A stretch of DNA of 64,000 bases from Rhizobium nepotum 39/7. Lineage in GTDB: Bacteria > Pseudomonadota > Alphaproteobacteria > Rhizobiales > Rhizobiaceae. Below the pieces are notes generated by a model, which was given only the letters and a program-made list of their open reading frames with translations, was not told where the DNA came from and did no database searches. Below are positions 1 to 9,333 of the stretch, in pieces; position 1 is the stretch's first letter, and every line of letters begins with the position of its first letter. The position numbers and the translations under genes are program-made. The stretch covers positions 291,104 through 355,103 of the forward strand of contig NZ_JWJH01000001.1 of assembly GCF_000949865.1 (NCBI RefSeq), given 5' to 3'.

Positions 1-122
1 TTGCCGATCCGAAACACGCCTATACGCGCCAGCTTTTTGCCGCCACGCCGATAACGGACGTGGATGCCATCCGCGCCCGCGTGGAGCGCCGCAAGGCGGC
101 ACGACAGGCTGCGACGGCTTGA
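1..122 (+). CDS. ABC transporter ATP-binding protein, C-terminal end (partial)
   Basis: Only the last 39 codons are inside the window, read in the frame that stops with TGA at 120-122. The residues HAYTRQLFAATP match the C-terminal 'HPYTRxLLxAxP' signature of oligopeptide/dipeptide-type (Opp/Dpp) ABC ATPases, where a short extension follows the nucleotide-binding domain. The tail is Arg/Ala rich. A strong hairpin terminator follows within 30 bp, so this is probably the last gene of an importer operon lying to the left. The substrate cannot be told from this fragment. Confidence 0.7.
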   Translation, partial: ADPKHAYTRQLFAATPITDVDAIRARVERRKAARQAATA

Positions 123-148
123 GAGTGGATTGACCCACAAATAAGTGA

Positions 149-178
149 AACAGGCCGGATTTCCGGCCTGTTCTTTTT
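149..178 (+). terminator. Rho-independent terminator after the ABC ATPase gene
   Basis: A perfect inverted repeat (AACAGGCCGGA / TCCGGCCTGTT with a two-base loop) is followed by a run of mostly T. It lies 27 bp after the stop codon. It also sits just beyond the 3' end of the convergent GntR gene. Confidence 0.85.
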
Positions 179-218
179 CAAGACTTCAAAAATCACTGAC
201 GCCGAGCGTTTGAACGGA

Positions 219-893
219 TCAGGCTCCTGCGTCTCTGAGCAGGCGAACCTGCCGCAGTGTATTCTGCCGGCTGCGCTCCAGATGCCGCCCCAGGGCATCG
301 ACAATCTGACCCTTGCTGCGGGCGGCGATAGCATCGGCAATATTCTGGTGTTCCTCAACAGAACGGGCGTAGTCACCGAGGATCGATACGAAAACCGTGT
401 GGGTCTGGTCGAGAATGCGCTCATGCGTGCCGGAGATGACCGGAATGCGTGCGGCCGACACAAGGGTGGTGTGAAAGCTGCGATCGTGAAAAAGCGCCTT
501 CGACAGCTCGTCCAGTGTGGGTCCTTTGGCAAATTCGCGGTGTTTCGCAAGGCTCTCCAGAAGCTGCGTATGCAGCGCCTCGTCCAGTTGCCCGGCGTCG
601 AAAGCCACTTCCACAGCACCTTTTTCCAGCAGCATTCTGGCGGCGTAAAGTTCTTCCACGTCCTCCACGGTAAAATCGCGCACCACCATGCCGCGCCGGG
701 AGGAATTGACCACCAACCCATCCGCCTCGAGTTTCACACAGGCTTCCTTGACCGGCGTCGGGCTGATGCCGAGATCGGCGGCAAGCTCGTTGGGCAGCAG
801 GCGTTCGCCGCCGCGTAATCTGCCGCTGACGATGCGCGCCCGCAGTTCCCGATGCGCCTGTTCGGCGAGTGTGATTTTGACCAGCGTGTTCAT
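219..893 (-). CDS. GntR family transcriptional regulator (FCD/FadR subfamily)
   Basis: The protein has 224 residues. The N-terminal winged helix (about 8-75) carries the GntR pattern GERLLPNELAADLGISPTPV; here the usual 'SRTPVREAL' appears as SPTPVKEAC. The C-terminal part (about 85-215) is all-helical and fits an FCD ligand-binding domain, with acidic and His residues (HDRSFH, HLERS) placed as expected for a metal/acid-binding pocket. FCD regulators usually repress sugar-acid or organic-acid catabolism. The gene is divergent from the mandelate-racemase-type enolase at 1178, the likely target. The ATG at 891-893 is the only good start in register with the winged helix. Confidence 0.85.
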   Translation of the reverse strand: MNTLVKITLAEQAHRELRARIVSGRLRGGERLLPNELAADLGISPTPVKEACVKLEADGLVVNSSRRGMVVRDFTVEDVEELYAARMLLEKGAVEVAFDAGQLDEALHTQLLESLAKHREFAKGPTLDELSKALFHDRSFHTTLVSAARIPVISGTHERILDQTHTVFVSILGDYARSVEEHQNIADAIAARSKGQIVDALGRHLERSRQNTLRQVRLLRDAGA

Positions 894-940
894 GAGCCAT
901 CATCGCGCAACTCCGAAAGGCTGGCAATGTTTGAATATTA

Positions 941-962
941 AAAATAAAAAATTTTTTATTTT
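941..962. promoter_or_regulatory. Perfect 22-bp A/T palindrome in the GntR/enolase intergenic region
   Basis: The sequence is a perfect self-complementary palindrome made only of A and T, centred between 951 and 952, about 50 bp upstream of the GntR start codon. The surrounding DNA is G+C rich, so it stands out. It could be an operator, an AT-rich promoter element or a DNA-bending site. It does not resemble the classic FadR-type TGGTNNNACCA operator. Confidence 0.4.
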
Positions 963-1171
963 ACAAAGGCCGTTTTTCCGTTAGCTGTATCTGTCATCGG
1001 AAGCCGGGCTGCTGGAGGAGGGCGGTCGGGCAAGCCCTCTGAGTTTTCATCTCTTGCCGCCAATGGTCGAGGGGTGGTGGCGAGATACTGTCCGTTCATC
1101 GGCGGAGCATCGATCAGGCAGGGCCTTCCGTTTGTTCCTCCCGAAAAGCCGCTCAAGCGTCGAGGAATTGA

Positions 1172-2296
<1,125 letters not shown>

Positions 2297-2299
2297 ACA

Positions 2300-2335
2300 G
2301 AGGCGGCGCATGAGAATGCGCCGCCTTTTTATTTT
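2300..2335 (+). terminator. Rho-independent terminator after the MR-type enolase gene
   Basis: A GGCGGCGCAT / ATGCGCCGCC stem with a short loop is followed by a T-rich tract. It starts four bases after the stop codon and also lies between two convergent genes. Confidence 0.85.
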
Positions 2336-2341
2336 ATCGAC

Positions 2342-3364
2342 CTAGCGCCAGCCGAGCGCGGGCGCCACCTGCTTGAGGATCGTCTCGATCACATGGGCGT
2401 TGTAGTCGACGCCCAGCTGGTTCGGCACGGTCAAAAGCAGCGTGTCGGCCTCGGCGATGGCTTCGTCGGCTTTCAGCTGTTCGATCAGCGCTTCAGGTTC
2501 GGCGGCATAGCTGCGCCCGAAGATCGCGCGCGTCTTGTCGTCGATATAGCCGATCTTGTCGTCCCCCTCGTTGCCGTAACCGAAATAGGACCGGTCGCGG
2601 TCGTTGACGAGGGCGAAGATGCTGCGGCTGACCGAAACGCGTGGTTCGCGTGCGTGTCCGGCCTCTTTCCAGGCGGCGCGGAAGGTGCGGATCTGTTCGG
2701 CCTGCTGGACGTGGAACGGTTCACCCGTTTCATCCGTCTTCAGGGTGGAGCTTTGCAGGTTCATGCCAAGCTTTGCCGCCCACACCGCCGTCGCATTGGA
2801 ACTGGAACCCCACCAGATGCGCTCGCGCAGCCCTTCGGAGTGCGGCTCAAGGCGCAGCAGGCCGGGCGGGTTGGGGAACATCGGTCGCGGGTTCGGTTCG
2901 GCGAAACCTTCGCCCTTCAGAAGTTCAAGGAAGACCTCGGTATGTTGCCGCGCCATGTCCTCTTCGGTCTGACCCTCGGCAGGGCGGAAGCCGAAATAAC
3001 GCCAGCCGTCGATCACCTGTTCCGGAGAGCCACGGCTGATGCCGAGTTGCAGACGCCCACCGGCGATGAGATCGGCTGAACTCGCATCCTCCACCATGTA
3101 GAACGGGTTTTCATAACGCATGTCGATGACGCCGGTGCCGATCTCGATGCTCTTCGTTCTGGCGCCGACGGCTGCCAGCAGCGGAAAGGGCGATGCCAGC
3201 TGGCGGGCGAAATGGTGCACACGGAAATAGGCGCCGTCGGCTCCGAGTTCTTCCGCAGCGACGGCAAGGTCGATCGATTGCAGCAGCGTGTCCGCAGCCG
3301 AGCGGGTCTGCGACTGGGGCGAGGGCGTCCAGTGGCCGAAGGATAAAAATCCGATCTTTTTCAT
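2342..3364 (-). CDS. LLM class flavin-dependent oxidoreductase (bacterial luciferase-like)
   Basis: The 340-residue protein begins MKKIGFLSFGHW and keeps the luciferase-like layout: an early EELGADGAYFRVHHF segment, the AAVGARTKSIEIGTGV block, and GRLQLGISRGSPEQ near residue 105. These are typical of single-component or two-component FMNH2-dependent monooxygenases. It is not close to SsuD, as judged by its start and middle blocks. No flavin reductase gene lies beside it. It is followed downstream by the terminator shared with the enolase gene and lies 135 bp from the LysR gene on the same strand, so the two could be co-transcribed or independent. The substrate is unknown. Confidence 0.85.
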   Translation of the reverse strand: MKKIGFLSFGHWTPSPQSQTRSAADTLLQSIDLAVAAEELGADGAYFRVHHFARQLASPFPLLAAVGARTKSIEIGTGVIDMRYENPFYMVEDASSADLIAGGRLQLGISRGSPEQVIDGWRYFGFRPAEGQTEEDMARQHTEVFLELLKGEGFAEPNPRPMFPNPPGLLRLEPHSEGLRERIWWGSSSNATAVWAAKLGMNLQSSTLKTDETGEPFHVQQAEQIRTFRAAWKEAGHAREPRVSVSRSIFALVNDRDRSYFGYGNEGDDKIGYIDDKTRAIFGRSYAAEPEALIEQLKADEAIAEADTLLLTVPNQLGVDYNAHVIETILKQVAPALGWR

Positions 3365-3499
3365 GATGACCTTCCAAATGTTGGAGAATACCGGCTGTTT
3401 CAGCCCGCATCGTTGTTGTCAGTCATATAGGCAACGGCGCGGATTCTCCAATCCGCCACCCGTAGACACGGTGTCGCCGAAATGTGAACGACGGTCGTT

Positions 3500-4429
3500 T
3501 CAGCCGATCGTCTTGCGGTCGAGGATGAAGAGATTTTCGTGGGCGCGCGCTGTCGTCAGAATGAAATCCATCAGCGAGCGCACGCGCGGCACGTTGGCAA
3601 GGTCCTGATGGCTTGTCAGCCAGTATCCCCGCCGCAGTTCCACTTCCCCGGCAAGCACCATCTGCAAATCCGGAAAGCGCGCGGCGATGAAATTCGGCAA
3701 TATGCAAAGGCCACGGCCGCTGAGGGTTGCGGTCAGCTGCGCAAAGATGCTCGATGACTGGAAGTTGGGCCTGAGGCCGGGCATCACGTCGCGCATATAA
3801 TCGAGGCCCGGCGAGAAGATCAGGTCCTGCACGTAACCGATGAAAAAATGATCGGGCAAATCCTCGCGCCGGGTGATTTTCGGGTGGCTGGCGAGATAGG
3901 AGCGCGAGGCATAGATATGCAACGTGTAATCGATGATCTGTTCGTTGATGTAGGGACCGGCTTTCGGTGGATCGAGCGTGACCGCCACATCCGCCTCTTT
4001 CCTGGACAATGCCATGATCTGCTGGATCGTCACCATCTCCACCATGATGTGCGGATGGGTGATGGCGAAGTCTTTCAGCCTTTCCACGAAGAAAAAGTTG
4101 GAAAAACCTTCCGGGGCGCTGAGCCTTACCACGCCGCGCAGCAGGCTGCCGCTTTCGGAAATATCCGATTGCAGTCTTTCCGCTTCCGCCTCGATGCGCT
4201 CGACGGTATCGACCAGCCGCCGCCCGACCGTTGTCAGTTCGTAACCGCGCGGGTTTCGCTCGAACAGCTTGGTTTTAAGCGAGAATTCCAGCCGGTCGAT
4301 GTGGCGGGAGACGGTGGCGTGGCTGGTGCGCAGGCTTCTGGCCGCCGACGAGAGTTGCCCGGTGCGGGCCACCGCCAGAAAATATTGCAGGTCGTCCCAG
4401 GTAAAAGGGGTGGCCAATTTTGTCTCCAT
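3500..4429 (-). CDS. LysR family transcriptional regulator
   Basis: This 309-residue protein has an N-terminal winged helix (about 10-70) with the LysR pattern FLAVARTGQLSSAARSLRTSHATVSRHIDRLE, followed by a linker helix and a periplasmic-binding-like effector domain (about 95-300). It resembles the AaeR/DmlR-type branch more than the CysB branch. The gene is divergent from the large importer/ketone-body operon beginning at 4650, with a perfect inverted repeat close to its own start codon, so it is the natural candidate regulator of that operon. The start ATG at 4427-4429 leaves the usual 10-residue lead before the helix-turn-helix. Confidence 0.88.
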   Translation of the reverse strand: METKLATPFTWDDLQYFLAVARTGQLSSAARSLRTSHATVSRHIDRLEFSLKTKLFERNPRGYELTTVGRRLVDTVERIEAEAERLQSDISESGSLLRGVVRLSAPEGFSNFFFVERLKDFAITHPHIMVEMVTIQQIMALSRKEADVAVTLDPPKAGPYINEQIIDYTLHIYASRSYLASHPKITRREDLPDHFFIGYVQDLIFSPGLDYMRDVMPGLRPNFQSSSIFAQLTATLSGRGLCILPNFIAARFPDLQMVLAGEVELRRGYWLTSHQDLANVPRVRSLMDFILTTARAHENLFILDRKTIG

Positions 4430-4437
4430 TGCGAGTT

Positions 4438-4455
4438 CTGTTCAAAAATGAACAG
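4438..4455. promoter_or_regulatory. Candidate LysR operator between the LysR gene and the importer operon
   Basis: A perfect inverted repeat CTGTTCA-AAAA-TGAACAG lies 9 bp upstream of the LysR start codon in the 220-bp divergent intergenic region. A further half site (CTGTTC) follows at about 4459. LysR proteins bind imperfect dyads with a T-N11-A core, and autoregulation from such a position is common. The assignment is by position and symmetry only. Confidence 0.55.
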
Positions 4456-4649
4456 TTCCTGTTCGCAATTTGATGATGCTCCGCTCTTGTGTCAACGGAC
4501 GAATTCGAGAACTCTAGGCTGAGGATGCGCCGCTTTGAGGAGGGCGGTGTGACCGTTCGGGTGCAATGCTGAAAAAGTCCGCCACGCGGCTTCGTTCACC
4601 GTTGCACAGACCCATCTGAGGCTCGCAATCATCTCTGGGAGGAGAAGTC

Positions 4650-5858
4650 ATGCGCAAGAGTATCGTTTTATCCACGGCCATGGCACTGGCCGCGGGCACC
4701 GCCGCCTATGCTGCCGATATTTCGGACGGCAAGGTCAAGATCGGCATTCTGAACGACCAGTCGGGCGTCTACGCCAATTTTGGCGGTAAATACTCTTATG
4801 AGGCCGCGAAGATGGCGGTCGAGGATTTTGGCGGCAAGGTGCTGGATGCACCGGTTGAGGTGGTGACCGCCGACCACCAGAACAAGGCGGATGTCGCCTC
4901 CAACATTGCCCGGCAATGGTACGATACAGAGCAGGTCGATTCGATCATGGAATTGACCTCGTCTTCTGTCGGACTTGCCGTGCAGGCACTCTCCAAGGAC
5001 AAGAAGAAGATCACCATCAATACGGGTGCGGCAACAACCGAGCTGACTGGCAAACAATGCAGCCCCTATGGTTTCCACTGGGCCTACGACACCTATTCGC
5101 TGGCGGTCGGCACTGGCGGCGCGCTGGTGAAGCAGGGTGGCGACAGCTGGTTCTTCCTGACCGCCGATTACGCCTTCGGTTATTCGCTCGAAGAAAACAC
5201 CGCCAATTTCGTCAAGGCCAATGGCGGCAAGGTGCTGGGCTCCGTGCGCCATCCGCTGGCGACGACGGATTATTCCTCCTTCCTGTTGCAGGCGCAGTCA
5301 TCGGGCGCGAAGGTCATCGGCCTTGCCAATGCCGGTCTCGACACGTCCAACGCCATCAAGCAGGCGGCCGAATTCGGTATCGTGGCGGGCGGCCAGCGGC
5401 TTGCAGCCCTCCTCTTCACGCTTGCCGAAGTGCATGGTCTCGGACTTGAGGCGGCGCAGGGGCTGACGCTGACGGAAGGGTTCTATTGGGATCGCGACGA
5501 TGAATCGCGCAAGTTCGGCGAACGTTTCAAGGAACGCACCGGCGCCATGCCGAACATGGTGCATACAGGCACCTACTCCGCCGTTCTGCATTATCTGAAG
5601 GCCATTGAAAAGGCCGGCACCGACGATGCCGATGCTGTTGCCAAGGCCATGAAGGAAATGCCCGTCAATGACGTCTTTGCAAAGGACGGACATGTGGCAG
5701 CCAACGGCCGCATGATCCACGACATGTATCTCATGGAAGTGAAGAAGCCGGATGAGAGCAAGCAGCCGTGGGACTACTACAAGGTGCTTGCCACCATCCC
5801 CGGCAAGGAAGCCTTCATGGACCCCGCAAAAAGCGGTTGCCCGCTCGTGACACAGTAA
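4650..5858 (+). CDS. Branched-chain-amino-acid-type ABC transporter substrate-binding protein (LivK family)
   Basis: The protein has 402 residues with a Sec signal peptide (MRKSIVLSTAMALAAGTAAYA, cleavage near residue 21-22). The mature part starts with VKIGILNDQSGVYANFGG, the hallmark of Peripla_BP_6 proteins, and continues with the type I two-lobe fold. A strong GGGAGGAG ribosome-binding site precedes the ATG. It is the first gene of a five-gene importer cassette. LivK-family proteins of rhizobia bind amino acids but also aromatic acids, amides and other small carboxylates. The downstream genes handle 3-hydroxybutyrate and acetoacetate, which makes a hydroxy- or keto-acid (or a precursor) a more likely ligand than leucine. 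Confidence 0.88.
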   Translation: MRKSIVLSTAMALAAGTAAYAADISDGKVKIGILNDQSGVYANFGGKYSYEAAKMAVEDFGGKVLDAPVEVVTADHQNKADVASNIARQWYDTEQVDSIMELTSSSVGLAVQALSKDKKKITINTGAATTELTGKQCSPYGFHWAYDTYSLAVGTGGALVKQGGDSWFFLTADYAFGYSLEENTANFVKANGGKVLGSVRHPLATTDYSSFLLQAQSSGAKVIGLANAGLDTSNAIKQAAEFGIVAGGQRLAALLFTLAEVHGLGLEAAQGLTLTEGFYWDRDDESRKFGERFKERTGAMPNMVHTGTYSAVLHYLKAIEKAGTDDADAVAKAMKEMPVNDVFAKDGHVAANGRMIHDMYLMEVKKPDESKQPWDYYKVLATIPGKEAFMDPAKSGCPLVTQ

Positions 5859-5873
5859 AAAGGGGAAAGCTTC

Positions 5874-6659
5874 ATGATGATCGCTCCCGCCCCTGCCGGT
5901 CAGGCGGAACCACGCATCGTGCTTTCGGCGCGCGGTCTCTCCAAGACCTTCGGCGCATTCGCGGCTGTGAAGAACGTCGATCTCGACGTTCACCACGCTC
6001 GTGTGCATGCGCTTATTGGTCCGAACGGCGCCGGCAAAACTACGGTCTTCAACCTGTTGACCAAGTTTCTCCAGCCGACGGGCGGGGCGATCACCTTCAT
6101 GGGAACGGATATAACAAAGACGCCGCCGGACAAGGTGGCGCGGCTTGGCCTCGTGCGGTCATTCCAGATATCGGCGGTGTTTCCGCATCTGACGGTGCTG
6201 GAGAACGTGCGGGTGGCGTTGCAAAGGCCCAACAACCTTTCAACGCAATTCTGGTTGCCCCTGTCGTCGCTCGACAGGCTCAATGCACGCGCCGAGGAGC
6301 TGATCGCAACGGTTGGCCTGACGCGGGAAAAATATGCACTTGCGGCCGATCTTTCCTATGGCCGCAAGCGTGTACTGGAAATCGCCACCACGCTTGCGCT
6401 CGATCCGAAGGTTCTGCTGCTTGACGAGCCGATGGCCGGCATGGGCGGCGAGGATGTGGCGCATGTCGCCGATCTCATCCGCGAGGTGGCCAAGACACGT
6501 GCAGTGCTGATGGTCGAACACAATCTGAAGGTCGTCGCCGATATCTGTCATCAGGTCACGGTATTGCAACGGGGCGAAATTCTGGCGGAAGGCGATTATG
6601 CCGCCGTTTCCGCCGATCCGCGTGTGCGCACGGCCTATATGGGCACGGAGGAGGCTTGA
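5874..6659 (+). CDS. ABC transporter ATP-binding protein, LivG type
   Basis: The 261-residue ATPase has Walker A GPNGAGKTT near residue 49, a signature region read as LSYGRKRVLEIA (LSYG instead of LSGG, normal for LivG), Walker B LLLDEPMAGM and switch His in MVEHNLKVV. It follows the binding-protein gene by 15 bp with a GGGGAAAG ribosome-binding site. LivG and LivF form the heterodimeric motor of branched-chain-type importers. A run of extra residues (about 1-20) precedes the usual N-terminus. Confidence 0.9.
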   Translation: MMIAPAPAGQAEPRIVLSARGLSKTFGAFAAVKNVDLDVHHARVHALIGPNGAGKTTVFNLLTKFLQPTGGAITFMGTDITKTPPDKVARLGLVRSFQISAVFPHLTVLENVRVALQRPNNLSTQFWLPLSSLDRLNARAEELIATVGLTREKYALAADLSYGRKRVLEIATTLALDPKVLLLDEPMAGMGGEDVAHVADLIREVAKTRAVLMVEHNLKVVADICHQVTVLQRGEILAEGDYAAVSADPRVRTAYMGTEEA

Positions 6660-6660
6660 T

Positions 6661-7362
6661 ATGGCGGCAATGCTTGAAGTCTCCAACCTGAAATCCTGGT
6701 ACGGCGAAAGCCAGGCGCTGCACGGTGTCGATCTGACGGTCGGCGAGGGCGAAACCATCACCATTCTCGGGCGCAATGGCGTGGGCAAAACCACGACGTT
6801 GCGCACCATCATGGGCATCATTCGTAACCGCAAGGGTGTGATCAAGCTGGGTGGCAAGGATATGATGCCGGTGCCGCTGCATCGCACGGCAAAACATGGC
6901 CTCGGTTTCGTGCCGGAGGAGCGCGGCATCTTCGCGACGCTGAGCGTCGAGGAGAACCTGAAGCTGCCGCCCGTGGTCGCGTCCGGTGGCATGACGCTCG
7001 ATGAAATCTACGAGCTGTTTCCCAACCTTTACGAACGCCGGGCAAGCCCCGGCACGAAACTTTCCGGCGGCGAACAGCAGATGCTTGCCATGGCGCGCAT
7101 CCTGCGCACCGGGGTCAAGGTTCTTCTGCTCGACGAACCGACAGAGGGGCTTGCGCCGGTTATCGTGCAGCGCATCGGCGAGGTGCTGAAGACCTTGAAG
7201 AGCCGTGGCATGACCGTGGTTCTGGTCGAGCAGAATTTCCGTTTCGCCAGCCGCATCGCGGACCGTTTCTACCTAATGGATCATGGCCAGATGGTCAGCA
7301 ATTTTCCGGTGCGCGAGCTTTCCGACCGCATGGGCGAACTCAATAAAGTGCTGGGAGTTTAA
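6661..7362 (+). CDS. ABC transporter ATP-binding protein, LivF type
   Basis: The 233-residue ATPase begins MAAMLEVSNLKSWYGESQALHGV, matching LivF N-termini. Walker A is GRNGVGKTT, the signature is LSGGEQQMLAMARIL, Walker B is VLLLDEPTEGLAP, and the switch His is replaced by Gln in VLVEQNFRFA, which is usual for LivF. The ATG at 6661 is chosen over an upstream in-frame ATG because it starts one base after the livG-type stop and gives a family-length protein. Confidence 0.9.
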   Translation: MAAMLEVSNLKSWYGESQALHGVDLTVGEGETITILGRNGVGKTTTLRTIMGIIRNRKGVIKLGGKDMMPVPLHRTAKHGLGFVPEERGIFATLSVEENLKLPPVVASGGMTLDEIYELFPNLYERRASPGTKLSGGEQQMLAMARILRTGVKVLLLDEPTEGLAPVIVQRIGEVLKTLKSRGMTVVLVEQNFRFASRIADRFYLMDHGQMVSNFPVRELSDRMGELNKVLGV

Positions 7363-7364
7363 CG

Positions 7365-8252
7365 ATGACGATGCTCTTCGGCGTTCCGGTTCAGGCTCTG
7401 CTCGGACAATTGCTGATCGGCCTTATCAACGGGTCGTTTTATGCGTTGCTGTCGCTCGGCCTTGCCGTCATTTTCGGCCTGCTGCGCGTCATCAATTTTG
7501 CCCATGGCGCGCAATATATGCTCGGCGCGTTCATCGCTTTTCTTGGCCTGCAATATTTCGGCATCAGCTTCTGGTTGGCGCTGGTGGTGACGCCGCTCGT
7601 CGTGGCGCTCTTGGGCGCGATCGTCGAGCGTCTCATGCTGTCGCGGCTTTACGATCTTGATCCGCTTTACGGGCTGCTCTTCACCTTCGGCCTGGCACTG
7701 GTGGTGGAGGGCACGTTCCGTTGGCTCTATGGCGCTGCCGGCCAGCCCTATTCGGTTCCGCGCGCGCTTGCCGGCGGCACCAATCTCGGCTTCATGTTCC
7801 TGCCGAATTACCGCGCCTTCGTCGTCGTCATTTCGCTCATCGCCTGCATCGCCACCTGGGCGTTGATCGAAAAGACGAGGCTCGGCTCCTATCTGCGCGC
7901 GGCGACGGAAAACCCGACGCTGGTGCAGGCTTTCGGCATCAACGTGCCGGTGCTTCTGACGCTGACCTACGCGCTGGGCGCTGGCCTTGCCGGCTTCACC
8001 GGCGTGCTTGCAGCGCCGATCTATCAGGTTTCACCGCTGATGGGCACCAACCTCATCATCGTCGTCTTCGCAGTTGTCGTGGTTGGCGGCATGGGATCGA
8101 TCATGGGCGCCATCGTCACCGGTTACATGCTGGGCATAGCCGAAGGCCTGACCAAGGTCTTCTACCCGGAGGCGTCCAACATCGTCATCTTCGTCATCAT
8201 GGCCTTTGTGCTGCTCATCCGCCCCGCCGGACTTTTCGGAAAGGACGCCTGA
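7365..8252 (+). CDS. Branched-chain-type ABC transporter permease, LivH type
   Basis: The 295-residue protein has about eight hydrophobic segments. It carries LivH features: LINGSFYALLSLGLAVIFGLLRVINFAHG near the N-terminus and the EAA-like region RAATENPTLVQAFGINV around residue 180. It is in the inner membrane and pairs with the LivM-type permease that follows. The gene starts two bases after the LivF-type gene, showing tight operon packing. Confidence 0.9.
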   Translation: MTMLFGVPVQALLGQLLIGLINGSFYALLSLGLAVIFGLLRVINFAHGAQYMLGAFIAFLGLQYFGISFWLALVVTPLVVALLGAIVERLMLSRLYDLDPLYGLLFTFGLALVVEGTFRWLYGAAGQPYSVPRALAGGTNLGFMFLPNYRAFVVVISLIACIATWALIEKTRLGSYLRAATENPTLVQAFGINVPVLLTLTYALGAGLAGFTGVLAAPIYQVSPLMGTNLIIVVFAVVVVGGMGSIMGAIVTGYMLGIAEGLTKVFYPEASNIVIFVIMAFVLLIRPAGLFGKDA

Positions 8253-8253
8253 T

Positions 8254-9261
8254 ATGTCCAAAGCCACTCACAATCCGACGGCCGGTGCGATGCCGCATAC
8301 CGAGGTTTCAACAACCGCCGCAACCATCAAGACCGTGCTCATATTGGCTGGTCTCGCCGTGTTGATCGCTGCGCCGATGTTCGTTTATCCGATCTTTCTG
8401 ATGAAGCTCCTGTGCTTTGCGCTGTTTGCCTGCGCCTTCAATCTGCTGATCGGTTATACGGGGCTGCTTTCCTTCGGCCATGCGGCGTTTTTCGGCGGTG
8501 CGGCCTATTTCACCGCCTATTCTGTGAAGGAATGGGGCGTCACGCCCGAGATCGGCCTTATCATCGGCATGGCGGGTGCGGCCCTTCTTGGCCTCGTCAT
8601 CGGCTTTTTCGCCATTCGTCGTCAGGGCATCTATTTCGCCATGATCACGCTGGCGCTCTCGCAGATGTTTTATTTCTTCTGCCTTCAGGCGCCTTTCACC
8701 CATGGCGAGGACGGCTTGCAGGGCGTGCCGCGCGGCCACCTCTTCGGCCTTCTCGATCTCAATGGGCCGCTGAACATCTATTACACGGTGCTGGCCTTTT
8801 TCGTGCTCGCGCTTCTCGTCATCTGGCGTTTCGTCAACTCGCCCTTCGGCATGATTTTGAAATCCATCCGTGAAAATGAGCAGCGTGCGATTTCTCTGGG
8901 CTACAGCGTGCAACGTTACAAGCTCGGCGCCTTCGTCATGTCGGCGGCGCTTGCCGGTCTTGCGGGCGGCCTGAAGGCGCTGGTGTTCCAGTTCGCGACC
9001 CTTACCGATGTGGCCTGGCAGATGTCGGGTGAGGTTATCCTGATGACCCTGCTCGGCGGCATCGGCACCATGATCGGCCCGATCTTCGGTGCGGGTCTTG
9101 TCGTCGCGCTGCAGAACTATCTCGCGACATCCGATTTCCCCGTCACTATCATCACTGGCCTCGTTTTCATGGCCTGTGTTCTGGTGTTCCGGCGCGGTTT
9201 GATCGGTGAATTTTACGCTTCGCGGCTGGGGCGAAAACTAGGGTTTCAGCACCGCAGCTAA
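8254..9261 (+). CDS. Branched-chain-type ABC transporter permease, LivM type
   Basis: The 335-residue protein has about ten hydrophobic stretches and the LivM signature FNLLIGYTGLLSFGHAAFFGG. The cytoplasmic loop FGMILKSIRENEQRAISLGY contacts the ATPase. The ATG at 8254 directly follows the LivH-type stop; an upstream start at 8206 would overlap the preceding gene by 47 bp and add a non-family tail. It completes the importer. Confidence 0.9.
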   Translation: MSKATHNPTAGAMPHTEVSTTAATIKTVLILAGLAVLIAAPMFVYPIFLMKLLCFALFACAFNLLIGYTGLLSFGHAAFFGGAAYFTAYSVKEWGVTPEIGLIIGMAGAALLGLVIGFFAIRRQGIYFAMITLALSQMFYFFCLQAPFTHGEDGLQGVPRGHLFGLLDLNGPLNIYYTVLAFFVLALLVIWRFVNSPFGMILKSIRENEQRAISLGYSVQRYKLGAFVMSAALAGLAGGLKALVFQFATLTDVAWQMSGEVILMTLLGGIGTMIGPIFGAGLVVALQNYLATSDFPVTIITGLVFMACVLVFRRGLIGEFYASRLGRKLGFQHRS

Positions 9262-9333
9262 TTTTTTTTAAAACAGGCAAATGACTTCCTCCGCGTCCCG
9301 GTGACGCGGCAAGGGCGCCGTATGGAGAATAGA

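Noticed and set aside
2342..3364. The luciferase-like oxidoreductase as the alkanesulfonate monooxygenase partner of ssuACB
   Set aside because: It is 29 kb away, lacks SsuD-like N-terminal features and sits with different regulators.
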